A DNA stretch of 64,000 bases from contig CAUJNA010003244.1 in the NCBI GenBank assembly GCA_963377175.1, forward strand, positions 1-64,000. Reading direction: 5' to 3'. This DNA comes from Effrenium voratum (taxonomy: Eukaryota; Sar; Dinophyceae; Suessiales; Symbiodiniaceae). The position numbers and the translations under genes were made by a program. Shown here in pieces: positions 17,888 through 27,143 of this stretch (within the stretch, counting starts at the first letter, position 1; every line of letters begins with the position of its first letter). Below the pieces are notes generated by a model. It had not been told where the DNA came from, searched no databases, and saw nothing but the letters and a program-made list of their open reading frames with translations.

Positions 17888-18703
17888 ATGAATTCCGCCC
17901 TGGCCGATTACCTGTCCAGTGACGAGGAGACTGGCCCGCTTGGCGAAACCATTACGGGGGGAAGCATCTTGCTCCCCCCAGAGTTGGTCTTCGAGGGCGA
18001 CGCCCTGGGTTGCCTCACCTGCTACGCTTCAAGTGACGAAGACCCGACTGACAGAGGTCCCTCTGCTGCCTCTGCAGCCCAGGCACCTGCGCCTGCCGGA
18101 GCAACCGCCTGGTCAGATCCGACAGATGAGCAAGCCGTCCGCCAGCTCATCAGTGCCGAGATCACCCGGACACAGGCGGCGGAGTCCTTGGAGCGCGTGC
18201 TCATGGCTCGAGAAGACCCAGTGCGTATTGCTCTTGAGATGATACAAGCCGAACGCCGAGCGGCTCGTGCACCAGTTGCTCCGTTCACGCGCACCAAGGT
18301 CATGCCTGCAGTGAAGCCCATGCCCCGCGTAGGAGTGAAAGCCATGCCACGCATTCCCGACCAGGCCTCGCGTACCTTTCCAAAAGGTGCGCAGCATGGC
18401 TACTGCTACGTCAGCGGCCCATCACCTGCTTCGTGGACTCGAACTCCCACGCGTACGCGCTCGGGCCGTGTTCCTCCCCCTCAACCTGCTGCGGTTCCTG
18501 CTGCCCCGCGTGTCCTTGGCCATGGCAGACCTTTGACTGCCTTTTTCCCGTACCCGGCCAAGGCACTCCCTGCAGCCATGACGCCTCCGACCACCTTGAG
18601 TGCGCCTTCCCAGCCGCCCCCGCCTATGCCAGCGCCAGTGCCCAAGTCGTCGTCTTCTCGCACCGCTCGAGACCGACGAGCCCACGCTCCTCACAGGCGC
18701 TGA
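17888..18703 (+). CDS. Unrecognised ORF of the tyrosine-recombinase element
   Basis: 271 codons from the ATG at 17888 (MNSALADYLSSDEETGPLGE) to the stop at 18703; the frame is open further upstream, but that part is pyrimidine-rich and unlikely to code. The N-terminus is acidic with two SSDE(E/D) patches. A helical segment around codons 75-125 (EQAVRQLISAEITRTQAAES onward) is followed by a Pro/Ala/Arg-rich basic tail. No domain is recognised. By position it could be an accessory or Gag-related protein. The acidic head and basic tail suggest a nucleic-acid- or chromatin-interacting role, but that is only inference. Confidence 0.45.
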   Translation: MNSALADYLSSDEETGPLGETITGGSILLPPELVFEGDALGCLTCYASSDEDPTDRGPSAASAAQAPAPAGATAWSDPTDEQAVRQLISAEITRTQAAESLERVLMAREDPVRIALEMIQAERRAARAPVAPFTRTKVMPAVKPMPRVGVKAMPRIPDQASRTFPKGAQHGYCYVSGPSPASWTRTPTRTRSGRVPPPQPAAVPAAPRVLGHGRPLTAFFPYPAKALPAAMTPPTTLSAPSQPPPPMPAPVPKSSSSRTARDRRAHAPHRR

Positions 18704-18849
18704 TTTGCACAGCTGTCGGATCAGAAAAAGCGCTTGAGCATCTCACCCTGCCTTTCCTCTCAGGTGTATTCATTTCCTTCAGTTTCATGCACCTGATTTT
18801 GATTTGCTCGATCCAATCAGCCTACATTTCCCACACATGTCGACCCGCT

Positions 18850-19460
18850 CAGGTGGAGATCCCGTGTTCCGACCTCAGCTTTGCGCTCCAATTTCCTTCA
18901 CCCGAGCCTTTCCAGTTGACCACAGCATTTGCCGACTCACCGTGCCTGTGTCACTCTAGTGCAGCGCTCTTGCACGCTCAGGTCTCCATGTGTGCCTGCC
19001 TCAGTCCGTGCGAGCCAAATTTTCCGACCTACATGGATGCCGCTTCAGACTTGCACCCCCCCATTTCCGCTTGTAGCTTTGACGTTCCAGTGCAGCTCTC
19101 TCGCAAACTCAGGCCAATCCGGTGTCCATTTGTGCCATCCTCAGTCCGCGTGAGCCAAAATTTCTTACCCAAATGGATGCCGCTTCGAAGTTCTCCTTTG
19201 CTCTTATAGCTCTGGCATCCCAGTTCAGCACTCCTGCACGCTCAGGTCTCAGTCCGTTCCAGCCTCAGCCGTTTGCACCAAAATTTCCTTCCCAAGTGGA
19301 AGCCGCTTCAGCAATCACCTTTTACCTGGTCGCTCTGACCTACCACAGAGCGCTCTCTCACGTTCAGGTTTCCAGTTTTGCCCGCCTCAGTGTGCGCGCG
19401 CCAAAATTTTCCGAGCCAAATGGATGCCGTTCCAGAATTGCAACCTTCACTTTCCAATGC
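18850..19460. repeat. Degenerate tandem repeat, ~122-138 bp unit, about four copies
   Basis: The anchor ccaaaattt followed 12-15 bp later by atggatgccgcttc recurs at 19015, 19155, 19278 and 19401, each preceded by a cctcagtccg-like phrase and a cacgctcaggt-like phrase. Spacings are 140, 123 and 123 bp. It lies between the unrecognised ORF and the recombinase ORF. Long open frames across it look repeat-derived. Confidence 0.6.
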
Positions 19461-19683
19461 GGTGTTTCGGTCTCCTTGCCTTCCCTTCTGATCCAGTTGG
19501 TCCCCCCTCCGTGCGGCCATTTGCACATTCCGTTTGCTTTCTTTTGCGCCTTCGTGCCGAGGCCGCTCACCATTCCAAGCCTGCCCCAGACTCAGTTTCA
19601 GCCAACGCGCCTGCAGAAGCGCTCCAGTTAATGAACCTTTGCCACGGGCTCAGTCTTCATGTTTAGTCCGTGCCCTTAGCCAC

Positions 19684-21488
19684 ATGGACCTCACCTTTCC
19701 TTGGGAGGCTCCGGCCTTTGCTCCAATCTTTGCTCAACGTTCCATCGAGCTGCAAGCAGTGCCGTCGATTCAGTCACTGCAACCGCCCTCTCATGAGGGC
19801 ACATTGGGGCCCAGTGCTGCCGAGCTATTGGATGAGGCATTCCCGCGCACAACAGCCAAGCGCAAGCTTGACCTTCTGGAGGGGCTCCCTTCGTTCCAGC
19901 TCATTCGAAAGCCTGCCGTTGCCTCCTTGCGTCAGAGCACCCTACGGCACGCACTAGTGAGCCGGCTCCTCATTCTTTTGAAGGCTGCAGGCGAATCCTG
20001 TCCCATTCTAGCCCTTGCCGACGAGGACCCGTGGATGGGATGGCAGCTTGTTTCAGATGTTGTCTCCGGCCGCAGTGAGTCCACTTTGAAAGCGCGCCTC
20101 GGCTACCTTGAGCGCTACTTTGCGTGGTGCAGTGACCACAGATTGGCCTGGGTCCCCCTGACAGTTTCCGCTACATGGAAATGGATGCAGGCACTCAAAG
20201 ATGCCTCGCCCTCGGCTCCCACCTCAGGCTATCAGTCCCTGAGGTGGTTTGCTCACATGTTTCAATGCGCTGCTGATGCCGACTTCTTCTCCAGCCCACT
20301 TTTGAAGGGTTCGGCAACTCACTCCTTGCAGGCCGCCCCCCCGCTTCGGCAGAAGCCGCCCATTTTGGTCAGCCAAGTCAAGCGGTTGGAGTTGCTCACA
20401 GTCTCGGACGAGCCCGCCTTGGTGAACATTGTTGGGGGCATCCTCGTTGCCCTCTATTCCAGGTCTCGCTGGATGGATTTGCAGCGGGCCTCCAGCCTCG
20501 AGCTCGATGCCCCGGAAGGGGTCACTTACTTCGGGAACACCTTTTACCAGCTCAACACAAGTGAATATAAGACCTCCAAAAGCGGAGGCAAGAGCCGTCT
20601 CATCCTGCCTCTCACCTTGCCTATTTTCTCTTTGAGTGGGTGCCATTGGTTCCAGAACTGGTTGGCTGCGAGGGATCGCCTTGGCCTTCCAGTCCAGGGA
20701 GCTATCACCCCACCACTGATTCGCTCAGTGGGTGCCCAAGAGACACACCACGGCCTAATACTTCCATCCTCGCTAAGATTGCCAAACCAGGAGAACCCGT
20801 ACCCACCAGTCGGTCCCTCAAAGCCACTTGCCTCAGCTGGGTAGCCAAAGCGGGAGTTTCTCCCCCCTTGCGTAAGCTGTTGGGCTACCATGTGGACGCA
20901 ACAGAGCTGTCAGTGAACACCTACTCTCGCGACCTTCTGGCACCACCTTTGAGGGAATTGGTCCGGGTTCTGTCATTGATAGCCTCGGGGGCCTTCTCCC
21001 CTGACACCACACGCTCCGGGTACTTTGCATTCAATGATCCCGGCACACAGGACGGCAATGAAGCCGCTCCCGCAGTTTTGCCTCAGCCACCCTCTGCAAG
21101 TGTGTCTGCAGACACTACCGCAGTGACAGCAGAGTCAGCGCTGGGACCGACAAGCCCCCAGTCGCCGCGCACCAGCGACTCCGACTCGTCGTCTTTAGAA
21201 GAAGTTGTGCCTGAGAGCACCGAAGAGGACCTCGGTGACCCCGATGAGAGCCCAGCTGCGGCTCTTGCCGCCTTCAAGCAGCCGTTCTTTTCCGTTCAAC
21301 CTCCATTTTTGTTGGTTCAGCACCAGAAGTTGCGGACAATACATATCGCCGGAGGCGACTCTGAAGAGCGCCTTCTCTGCGGAAGGACCAATACTGACCG
21401 ATTCTTGAGTGTGGGCCAAGTGGTTCACCAACCCTTTCCTAAGTGCAAGCAGTGCTTTCATGCCTCTGGCAAGCACGACGAATGCTGA
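19684..21488 (+). pseudogene. Tyrosine recombinase of the retroelement (one frameshift)
   Basis: Opens at the ATG at 19684 (MDLTFPWEAPAF). An N-terminal SAM-like helical region (TLKARLGYLERYFAWCSDHR) precedes the catalytic part. The box I Arg lies in ALYSRSRWMDLQRASSL, and the beta-hairpin Lys candidate in SEYKTSKSGGKSR. After a frame change between about 20740 and 20800 comes LLGYHVDATELSVNTYSRDL, with the probable catalytic Tyr in TYSRD. Such enzymes integrate a circular double-stranded DNA copy without target duplication, which fits the clean insertion here. The C-terminal tail is acidic and Ser-rich and ends in a Cys cluster (CKQCFHASGKHDEC). The frameshift separates Arg from Tyr, so the enzyme is inactive as assembled unless the break is a sequencing error or an intron. 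Confidence 0.75.
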
Positions 21489-21714
21489 AGGAACAAAGGA
21501 TAGGTGCTGTGCTCACCCATCAAACTCCAGCCTGTCTTGCATAGTGCCGTTAAAAAGAGACGGCCTGTGCACTCACGCATGTGTGCCCGCATAGGCACCA
21601 GCCAAAAGCTCCGACCTTAGCGCAGCATTCCTATGTTCAGTTTGTACATGTCATGTGCAGACCCCACTTCTCCAGCTGTCGGCTCGAGTTTCAGATTATC
21701 ATTTCATAGTTGCC

Positions 21715-23739
21715 ATGAGCTTGCTTGATAGCAAGTCCGAGTTTGACAGCCGTGCCCAACAGGTGGGTCTCGTGGAAGAAGTTGTGCAGGCCCTTAGCGA
21801 CAAGGGCATCGCCTCATTGGCCCAGCTGGGCTTTGCGGCGGGTACCCCAGGCACCACAGACGAGACCTCGCTGCGAGCTTGGGCCAGCGAGACGCTTGGC
21901 AGTCTCTCGGTACCACTGGGCCAGGAAATTGCGCTTCGGCGCTTGCTTTTCACTGCACATACCTTGATCATTGCCTCCCTCAAAGAGGAAGTGGCCCGTG
22001 CAAGCTCAGCGGCCGATGTGGTGAGGAAGCTCCCGCCAGTTGAACGGGAGGCACGCCTCACCAAGCTTCGAGAGAAGCTTCCTGGCATTGACCTTACACG
22101 CCATCAAGAACCGTCCTACGAGTTGGTGGACGCTTTCAGCGCCATGTTGGAAGCCCGCTCCGTGCGTTGGGTGCCGTTTCACAAGTGCACCAGCCGCGAG
22201 CAAGAGCTGTCGGCTCGCTCGTACAATAAGGAACTCCAAGTCATGCAAAGCCAGGATGGCAAGCTTTCCTTGAAGGAGGGTCAGGCCTCACGCCATGCCA
22301 ACGTTTCGGACGGCCTGCGAGTCCAGCAAGCCATGTCCAGACGTGCAGCAGCGGCTGAAATCGCCGGCATCGCCACCTTCGACGCCTTGCAGAAGTGGCA
22401 CACTTACCTCCTCAATACTCTTACACAACAGCCTCCCCAAGGCTTCACACCAGTTGCTTTGGAGCAGCTCACGGCGGCAGACAAGGAGCTGTGGATGGGC
22501 GTATCCCACAAGGTGGGTGCCTCCCTGCCGAGTGATCATGATTTCCCTGTGGACCAAGCCATCCTAGAGCTCATGCTCACTCCGCCCGTTGCGATGCAGC
22601 TGCTCCCTCGGCCCTCGCGCGCCGTCCCTGAGCGAGTCAATCGGCCACGACCTCCCAAGGGTTCACCCAAGGGGCGTGGCAAGTCCCCCGCCAAGTCCAA
22701 GGGCCGTGGCAAGGCTCAGCCCAGTTTCCCGGCGCCCTTGCAAGGAAAAGGGAAGAAGGGGAGCACGAGCCGGCCAATTCCGCCAATGCTATGGCTAGCA
22801 GTGGGTCATTCAGTTTCGGCTGTTCCGCTGCAGTGCCCCTTTTGCCAACACCATCCTTTTCTTTCCCAAGTCAGCCAGCCGCCTCCTCTGTTGCGAAAAC
22901 CAACGAACCGGCTCCCACGCCGGGTAGGCATGCCCCTGTGCATCCTACCACCTCACTTAGTGAGGTTTCCCAGGCCCCTGTGCCTGCTGGGTTCGCCCCT
23001 GTGCTGCCCAGCGCTTCTCCCCGAGAAGCTCTTCCCAAGGCCCCTGTGCCTGCTGGGTCTGCCCCTGTGCGGCCCAGCGCTTCTCCCCGAGAAGCTCTTC
23101 CCAAGGCCCCTGTGCCTTCTGGGTCTGCCCCTGTGCGGCCCAGTGCTCCCCTTGCGGGTGCCTTTCCCTTGGCCCCTGTGCCTGGTGGGTGTGCCCCTGT
23201 GCACCCCGCCGTTCCTCCGGTCGCAGTTTCCTTTCACGGTCATACTTCGGGCACACAGACCCCAGCACCCTGTGCCCGGCCTTTCACCGGGCATTGCCCT
23301 GCCAGTGACCATGCCTTTCCTTCGGCCTCCGGCCTTTCCGAGGATCTCGCTTCCTCGGCCAGTCCCGCTGTTTGCGCACCTGCCCGCAGCCCTGAGGGCC
23401 GCGCACCCTGTGTGGTCGAGATCTTTGCAGGTTCGTGCAACTTTTCTTCCACAGCCGTCTCCATGGGTTTTCAGTCAGTGGCAGTGGATCATGTACCAGC
23501 AAAGCGGTGGCATGTTTTGCAGTTGGACTTGCGCGAGCCTGGCGCCCAACAGTTGCTGCTCAGCACACTCAAGTGCTTGCTGCCGGCCCTGGTGGTGCTT
23601 GCACCCCCGTGCGGCACTGCTTCCCGCGCGAGGGATATTCCAGCCTACAGCAATGGGAAACGCATTGCGAACCCGCTCCGTTCGGGCCAGCATCCAGACG
23701 GTTTGCCTTCACTTCAAGGCCATGACCTCGCTAGGGTGA
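21715..23739 (+). CDS. Gag-like ORF of the tyrosine-recombinase element
   Basis: Begins at the ATG at 21715 (MSLLDSKSEFDSRAQQVGLV). Codons 1-300 are mostly helical without a known catalytic motif. Codons about 310-360 are a basic Lys/Gly/Pro tract (PPKGSPKGRGKSPAKSKGRG), typical of nucleic-acid-binding Gag tails. The frame stays open to 23739, but from about 22800 it overlaps the methyltransferase/RT ORF in the -1 frame, and its own translation there becomes Pro/Leu-rich and repetitive. The functional product probably ends, or shifts frame, near 22800. A decayed homologue of the Lys/Gly tail lies at 56530-56690 on the minus strand. Confidence 0.6.
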   Translation: MSLLDSKSEFDSRAQQVGLVEEVVQALSDKGIASLAQLGFAAGTPGTTDETSLRAWASETLGSLSVPLGQEIALRRLLFTAHTLIIASLKEEVARASSAADVVRKLPPVEREARLTKLREKLPGIDLTRHQEPSYELVDAFSAMLEARSVRWVPFHKCTSREQELSARSYNKELQVMQSQDGKLSLKEGQASRHANVSDGLRVQQAMSRRAAAAEIAGIATFDALQKWHTYLLNTLTQQPPQGFTPVALEQLTAADKELWMGVSHKVGASLPSDHDFPVDQAILELMLTPPVAMQLLPRPSRAVPERVNRPRPPKGSPKGRGKSPAKSKGRGKAQPSFPAPLQGKGKKGSTSRPIPPMLWLAVGHSVSAVPLQCPFCQHHPFLSQVSQPPPLLRKPTNRLPRRVGMPLCILPPHLVRFPRPLCLLGSPLCCPALLPEKLFPRPLCLLGLPLCGPALLPEKLFPRPLCLLGLPLCGPVLPLRVPFPWPLCLVGVPLCTPPFLRSQFPFTVILRAHRPQHPVPGLSPGIALPVTMPFLRPPAFPRISLPRPVPLFAHLPAALRAAHPVWSRSLQVRATFLPQPSPWVFSQWQWIMYQQSGGMFCSWTCASLAPNSCCSAHSSACCRPWWCLHPRAALLPARGIFQPTAMGNALRTRSVRASIQTVCLHFKAMTSLG

Positions 23740-26513
23740 CCAGTGCCAACAGCCTTTATGCGTTCGCGGCCGCTGTCGCTGGCATGTGCAGCCAGCACGG
23801 CATACCGTGGCTTATCGAGAACCCTGCTCGCAGTTATATGTGGGACACTTCCATGATGAGCGCACTCCCAGAGCATTCGCAGACCGAGGTCCACTTTTGC
23901 GCTTATGGGGGTGCTCGCCGCAAGCGCACTGTCCTGAAGGGTACTCCCACCTGGTTGCAGAATCTTTGCCGCACATGTGACGGCAACCATTCTCATGCCC
24001 CGTGGAAAGATTCCTTGGGCATTCACACCGCCGAGGAAGCCGCTTACCCACTCCCCTTTTGCCAAGCCGTTTGCCTATGTTTGAGGGACTCCTTGCCTCC
24101 GCACAGCCGCCCCCGGCCGGTGTTTCTAGGCCAGGCACTGCCACACTGGAGGGATGATTCATTATTCCTTCGAGCTGCAGTGAAGTTTCAGCCTCGTTCG
24201 TGGGTATTTCCAAACTTGCCGTCTCCCTTTGATTTGCAGTTGTTCCCGCGAAGCCTTTTCGACGCAGCATGGCTTCGCGGCAAGCGGCTACCGGCCGGCC
24301 CTTGGCCAAAAGGCTCCGTATTGCCTTTGCATCCGCCAGAAGCTGCTCAAGATCAGTTTTGGGTCGCATGCCCTAAGGACCCTGTGCAGCACATGCATTC
24401 TATGAGTGGAGTGCAGCACCCAGCCAACATGTTGCCCCCTCTTGGCCAATTTCTGGAGGAGGCCGTCGACTTCGTTGCAACATGTCCCACGCATGATGCC
24501 CTGTCCTTCTGGGCAGAGAGGCTCAGATCCTTGCTTCAGCTGGCCGAAGAATTTGCTCCGCGTCAGAAGCGGTTGCTCGCCTCGTGCGATGCTCATGTTG
24601 CTCGCATCAACGCCAAGAAGCGCACTTTGCTGCTCAAGCACGTCTTGCAGACCGTTGGCTATCAGGACACTGCCATCGCTGACGAGCTAGCTGCCGGTTT
24701 CCCATTATTTGGATGGCTTCCTGAGTCAATGGAGCTGCCCAGGCATCCACAACCACCTGCGGTAGATATTGCCTCCTTAGAGCGCATGGCCCCAGCGTTG
24801 CAGGCCCGCGCCTTGGCCCGTTGTCAGCCTACAGATGATCCAGCAGCTGACCAGACACTTTTTGACACTACACTTACGGAATTGCAGCAGGGCTGGCTAG
24901 ATGGCCCCTTTTTGGCCCCGGACGTGCCAAGCACTTCCGTCATCAGCCCGCGTTTCTATGTTTTGCAGTCTGACAAATGCAGGCCTATTGACGACTTTAC
25001 GTTCAATCTTTTGAACTCTGCCGTCGGTTCCGCCAACAAGGTCGTCCTGCATGACACTGATTTTATCGCTGCCTTGCTCAAGCGGTGTTGCAGTTACAAT
25101 AAGGTGCCCTGGCGTGGACGAGCCTTCGACCTTCAGGACGCATACCGTCAGCTGGCGATTGCGCCTGCGCACCGAACACACTCGTTCATTTGCGTGTACG
25201 AACCCATGCATGGCCCGAGGTGCTACCGTATGCTGACTATGCCATTTGGCAGCTCAGCCTCGGTTTACGCCTTTTTGCGCACTAGCTTAGCCATTCATGC
25301 GCTTGGAGCTCGCCTTTTTCGCCTGCCCTGGACCTGCTTCTATGACGATTTCCCGACAGTGGTGCCCGAGCCGCTCGCCAACGCTGCCACGCACCTGATC
25401 AAGTCCTTGTTCACATTGTTGGGTTTCCAGGTCAGTGACAAGCCCTCCAAGAACCCACCATTTGCAGCCGTGTTTCAGGCGCTTGGGGTTGCCTTCAACC
25501 TCACGCGAGCAGTTTCCGGGGTCTTCGAAGTGGCGAACACCGAGGCCCGAATCCATCTCCTGGCTTCTAGCTTGCAAGAGCTTTTGACAAGCCATTCCCT
25601 TTCACCCAAAGAGGCTCGCAGATTGAGAGGCCGCATGCAGTTTGCGCACGGTCAATTATCGGGACGATACCATTCACGATGCCTCTCTTCTCTGCATGAG
25701 CTTTCTGCCCTGGCACCAGGCTCTCGCGCCCCTCCGTCGCTTGTGAGGATTTTACAGCGCTGTTTGCAGTCTCTTGTCAATTCCATGCCAAGAGCAGTCA
25801 GCAGCAAGGACCGCCTCGTTTGGCATCTGTTTACAGATGGTGCCTTGGAGGCTTCCAAGCCCTCCATAGGAGGCGTCCTCGTGGACTTCTTTGGGCATCC
25901 CCGCTTTCACTTTTCATTTGAGCCCCCGGCTCTTTCAGTGCTCACAACCTTTGGATCTCACTGCATTTTGCACCTCGAGATCCTTCCCATTTTGGTGGCA
26001 CTTCACCTCTGGCCAGACCTGCTCTCAGGCACGGCCATTTTCTTTCATGTGGACAACGAAGCTGCACTTCATTCTCTCATTCGCATGTCGTGCGACAACC
26101 ATGCGGCTGACCAGCTTGTCCAACACTTCCTGCGCCTTGAGCAACGGATGACCTTCGATACATGGATCCACCGGGTCCCTACCGAGGTGAATGTTGCCGA
26201 TGCCCCGAGTCGAGGCAAAGAAACTCAGTTACTTTCCTTTCAGTCCCAGAAGTCCCACGTCACACAAAGCATTTGGAACAGTCTATGGAGCGAGCTGCAG
26301 CTGGTAAAATTTACTTGCTCTTGCTCTTGTACCGTCTCTTTCCTTGCGCATGAAGTGCACATAGCGTCCTTTCATGCCTTTATTCGCACGTATGTGTTTT
26401 CCGTTTCAATCCGTTTGTGCCGCCTCAGGTCACTTCACACGGTCGAGCACTCAGTTTACAGGGGGTGCGTGCGAGTTCTCGACATGGGGTGCTTGCCTGC
26501 CCTCACCCCCTGA
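22791..26513 (+). CDS. Methyltransferase-like / reverse transcriptase / RNase H polyprotein
   Basis: 1,240 intact codons. Residues 1-190 are Pro/Ala/Val-rich, with a 22-residue tandem repeat (APVPAGSAPVRPSASPREAL). Residues about 204-440 resemble a cytosine-C5 methyltransferase: VVEIFAGSCNFS (motif I-like), LAPPCGTASRARD (motif IV-like with the PPC Cys) and WLIENPARSYMW (motif VI-like). The RT core spans about 720-900: KCRPIDDF, AFDLQDAYRQL (motif A Asp), MPFGSSAS (motif B) and FYDDF (motif C, near 850). The DIRS-type RNase H spans about 1010-1140: LFTDGALEA, HLEILPI, HVDNEAALH and VNVADAPSRG, giving the D-E-D-D set. It overlaps the upstream Gag-like frame by 949 bp in the -1 frame, so frameshifting or internal initiation is needed. 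It is the best preserved large ORF in the window. Confidence 0.85.
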   Translation: MASSGSFSFGCSAAVPLLPTPSFSFPSQPAASSVAKTNEPAPTPGRHAPVHPTTSLSEVSQAPVPAGFAPVLPSASPREALPKAPVPAGSAPVRPSASPREALPKAPVPSGSAPVRPSAPLAGAFPLAPVPGGCAPVHPAVPPVAVSFHGHTSGTQTPAPCARPFTGHCPASDHAFPSASGLSEDLASSASPAVCAPARSPEGRAPCVVEIFAGSCNFSSTAVSMGFQSVAVDHVPAKRWHVLQLDLREPGAQQLLLSTLKCLLPALVVLAPPCGTASRARDIPAYSNGKRIANPLRSGQHPDGLPSLQGHDLARVTSANSLYAFAAAVAGMCSQHGIPWLIENPARSYMWDTSMMSALPEHSQTEVHFCAYGGARRKRTVLKGTPTWLQNLCRTCDGNHSHAPWKDSLGIHTAEEAAYPLPFCQAVCLCLRDSLPPHSRPRPVFLGQALPHWRDDSLFLRAAVKFQPRSWVFPNLPSPFDLQLFPRSLFDAAWLRGKRLPAGPWPKGSVLPLHPPEAAQDQFWVACPKDPVQHMHSMSGVQHPANMLPPLGQFLEEAVDFVATCPTHDALSFWAERLRSLLQLAEEFAPRQKRLLASCDAHVARINAKKRTLLLKHVLQTVGYQDTAIADELAAGFPLFGWLPESMELPRHPQPPAVDIASLERMAPALQARALARCQPTDDPAADQTLFDTTLTELQQGWLDGPFLAPDVPSTSVISPRFYVLQSDKCRPIDDFTFNLLNSAVGSANKVVLHDTDFIAALLKRCCSYNKVPWRGRAFDLQDAYRQLAIAPAHRTHSFICVYEPMHGPRCYRMLTMPFGSSASVYAFLRTSLAIHALGARLFRLPWTCFYDDFPTVVPEPLANAATHLIKSLFTLLGFQVSDKPSKNPPFAAVFQALGVAFNLTRAVSGVFEVANTEARIHLLASSLQELLTSHSLSPKEARRLRGRMQFAHGQLSGRYHSRCLSSLHELSALAPGSRAPPSLVRILQRCLQSLVNSMPRAVSSKDRLVWHLFTDGALEASKPSIGGVLVDFFGHPRFHFSFEPPALSVLTTFGSHCILHLEILPILVALHLWPDLLSGTAIFFHVDNEAALHSLIRMSCDNHAADQLVQHFLRLEQRMTFDTWIHRVPTEVNVADAPSRGKETQLLSFQSQKSHVTQSIWNSLWSELQLVKFTCSCSCTVSFLAHEVHIASFHAFIRTYVFSVSIRLCRLRSLHTVEHSVYRGCVRVLDMGCLPALTP
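22967..23170 (+). repeat. 66-bp coding minisatellite (Pro/Ala-rich linker)
   Basis: Nearly three copies of a 66-bp unit containing cctgtgcctgctgggtctgc and gcttctccccgagaagctct. It encodes 22-residue repeats in the methyltransferase/RT ORF. The same unit occurs twice on the opposite strand at about 56135-56270. Confidence 0.85.
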
Positions 26514-26704
26514 GGCCTTCTTGGGGGACCCCCTTCTTTCAGGGTGTGAACCCTTTTCTCCCTTTTGGGGTCCCCCCTTTTCTGAGAAGGACCTTTCCTT
26601 ACCTTGATGCTCTACCCCGTGTGCTGAAAAGGAGTGCTTGCGCTCAAGGTTCCCTTGTCAAGTATTGTTGAGAGACTCAAGCTGCTTAAGGGCACCTGGT
26701 ATAA
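26486..26704 (+). repeat. Split direct repeat B1
   Basis: 219 bp from ggggtgcttgcctgccctca to gggcacctggtataa, nearly identical to B2 at 26925-27143. It begins inside the last codons of the RT/RNase H ORF and abuts A2. It contains the dyad agtgcttgcgct at 26633-26644. Confidence 0.9.
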
Positions 26705-26817
26705 GGATTGCTAGTGCTTGCACTCGCGGCGTTATACGGGTGCCCTTAACTGTTGAGTTGCAGCTTGAGGCTCAAACCTTTCCTTTCCTTCCAATTTCAG
26801 GGCCTTAGATTTTTTTC
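26705..26817 (+). repeat. Split direct repeat A2
   Basis: 113-bp copy of A1 (17203-17315), directly joined to B1. The B1/A2 junction (ggtataa|ggattgct) equals the junction expected if the element ends B2 and A1 were closed into a circle. Confidence 0.9.
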
Positions 26818-26924
26818 CCACCCACCCACCCAGGTTGGACGAGTGAGTGGCTATGCCTACTATATCAAGTAGCTTATTGGCTACGCGAGCCACACCATGT
26901 GGCTTGCCTTTCAGTCTGGGTTCG

Positions 26925-27143
26925 GGGGTGCTTGCCTGCCCTCACCCCCTGAGGCCTTCTTGGGGGACCCCCCTCTTTCAGGGTGTGAACCCTTTTCTCC
27001 CTTTTAGGGTCCCCCCTTTTCTGAGAAGGACCTTTCCTTACCTTGATGCTCTACCCCGTGTGCTGAAAAGGAGTGCTTGCGCTCAAGGTTCCCTTGTCAA
27101 GCATTGTTGAGAGACTCAAGCTGCTTAAGGGCACCTGGTATAA
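26925..27143 (+). repeat. Split direct repeat B2 (right end of the element)
   Basis: 219-bp copy of B1 ending ggtataa, followed at once by LINE sequence tacaggcgtacc. The 107-bp A2-B2 spacer (26818-26924) is not repeated elsewhere in the window. Dyad agtgcttgcgct lies at 27072-27083. Confidence 0.9.

Larger units (their letters stand above)
17203..27143 (+). mobile_element. Tyrosine-recombinase retroelement (DIRS order, Ngaro/PAT-like split direct repeats)
   Basis: A 9,941-bp insertion into LINE copy 1. Comparison with the uninterrupted site at 39107-39126 and 50897-50916 gives the exact ends, with no target duplication. Repeats are arranged A1 (17203-17315) ... B1 (26486-26704) - A2 (26705-26817) - B2 (26925-27143), with B1 and A2 abutting, as in Ngaro/PAT-type elements that integrate through a circular intermediate. 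Coding content is an unrecognised ORF, a tyrosine recombinase (frameshifted), a Gag-like ORF, then a fused methyltransferase-like/RT/RNase H ORF. The recombinase lies upstream of RT; in the Ngaro elements I know it is downstream. Confidence 0.9.
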
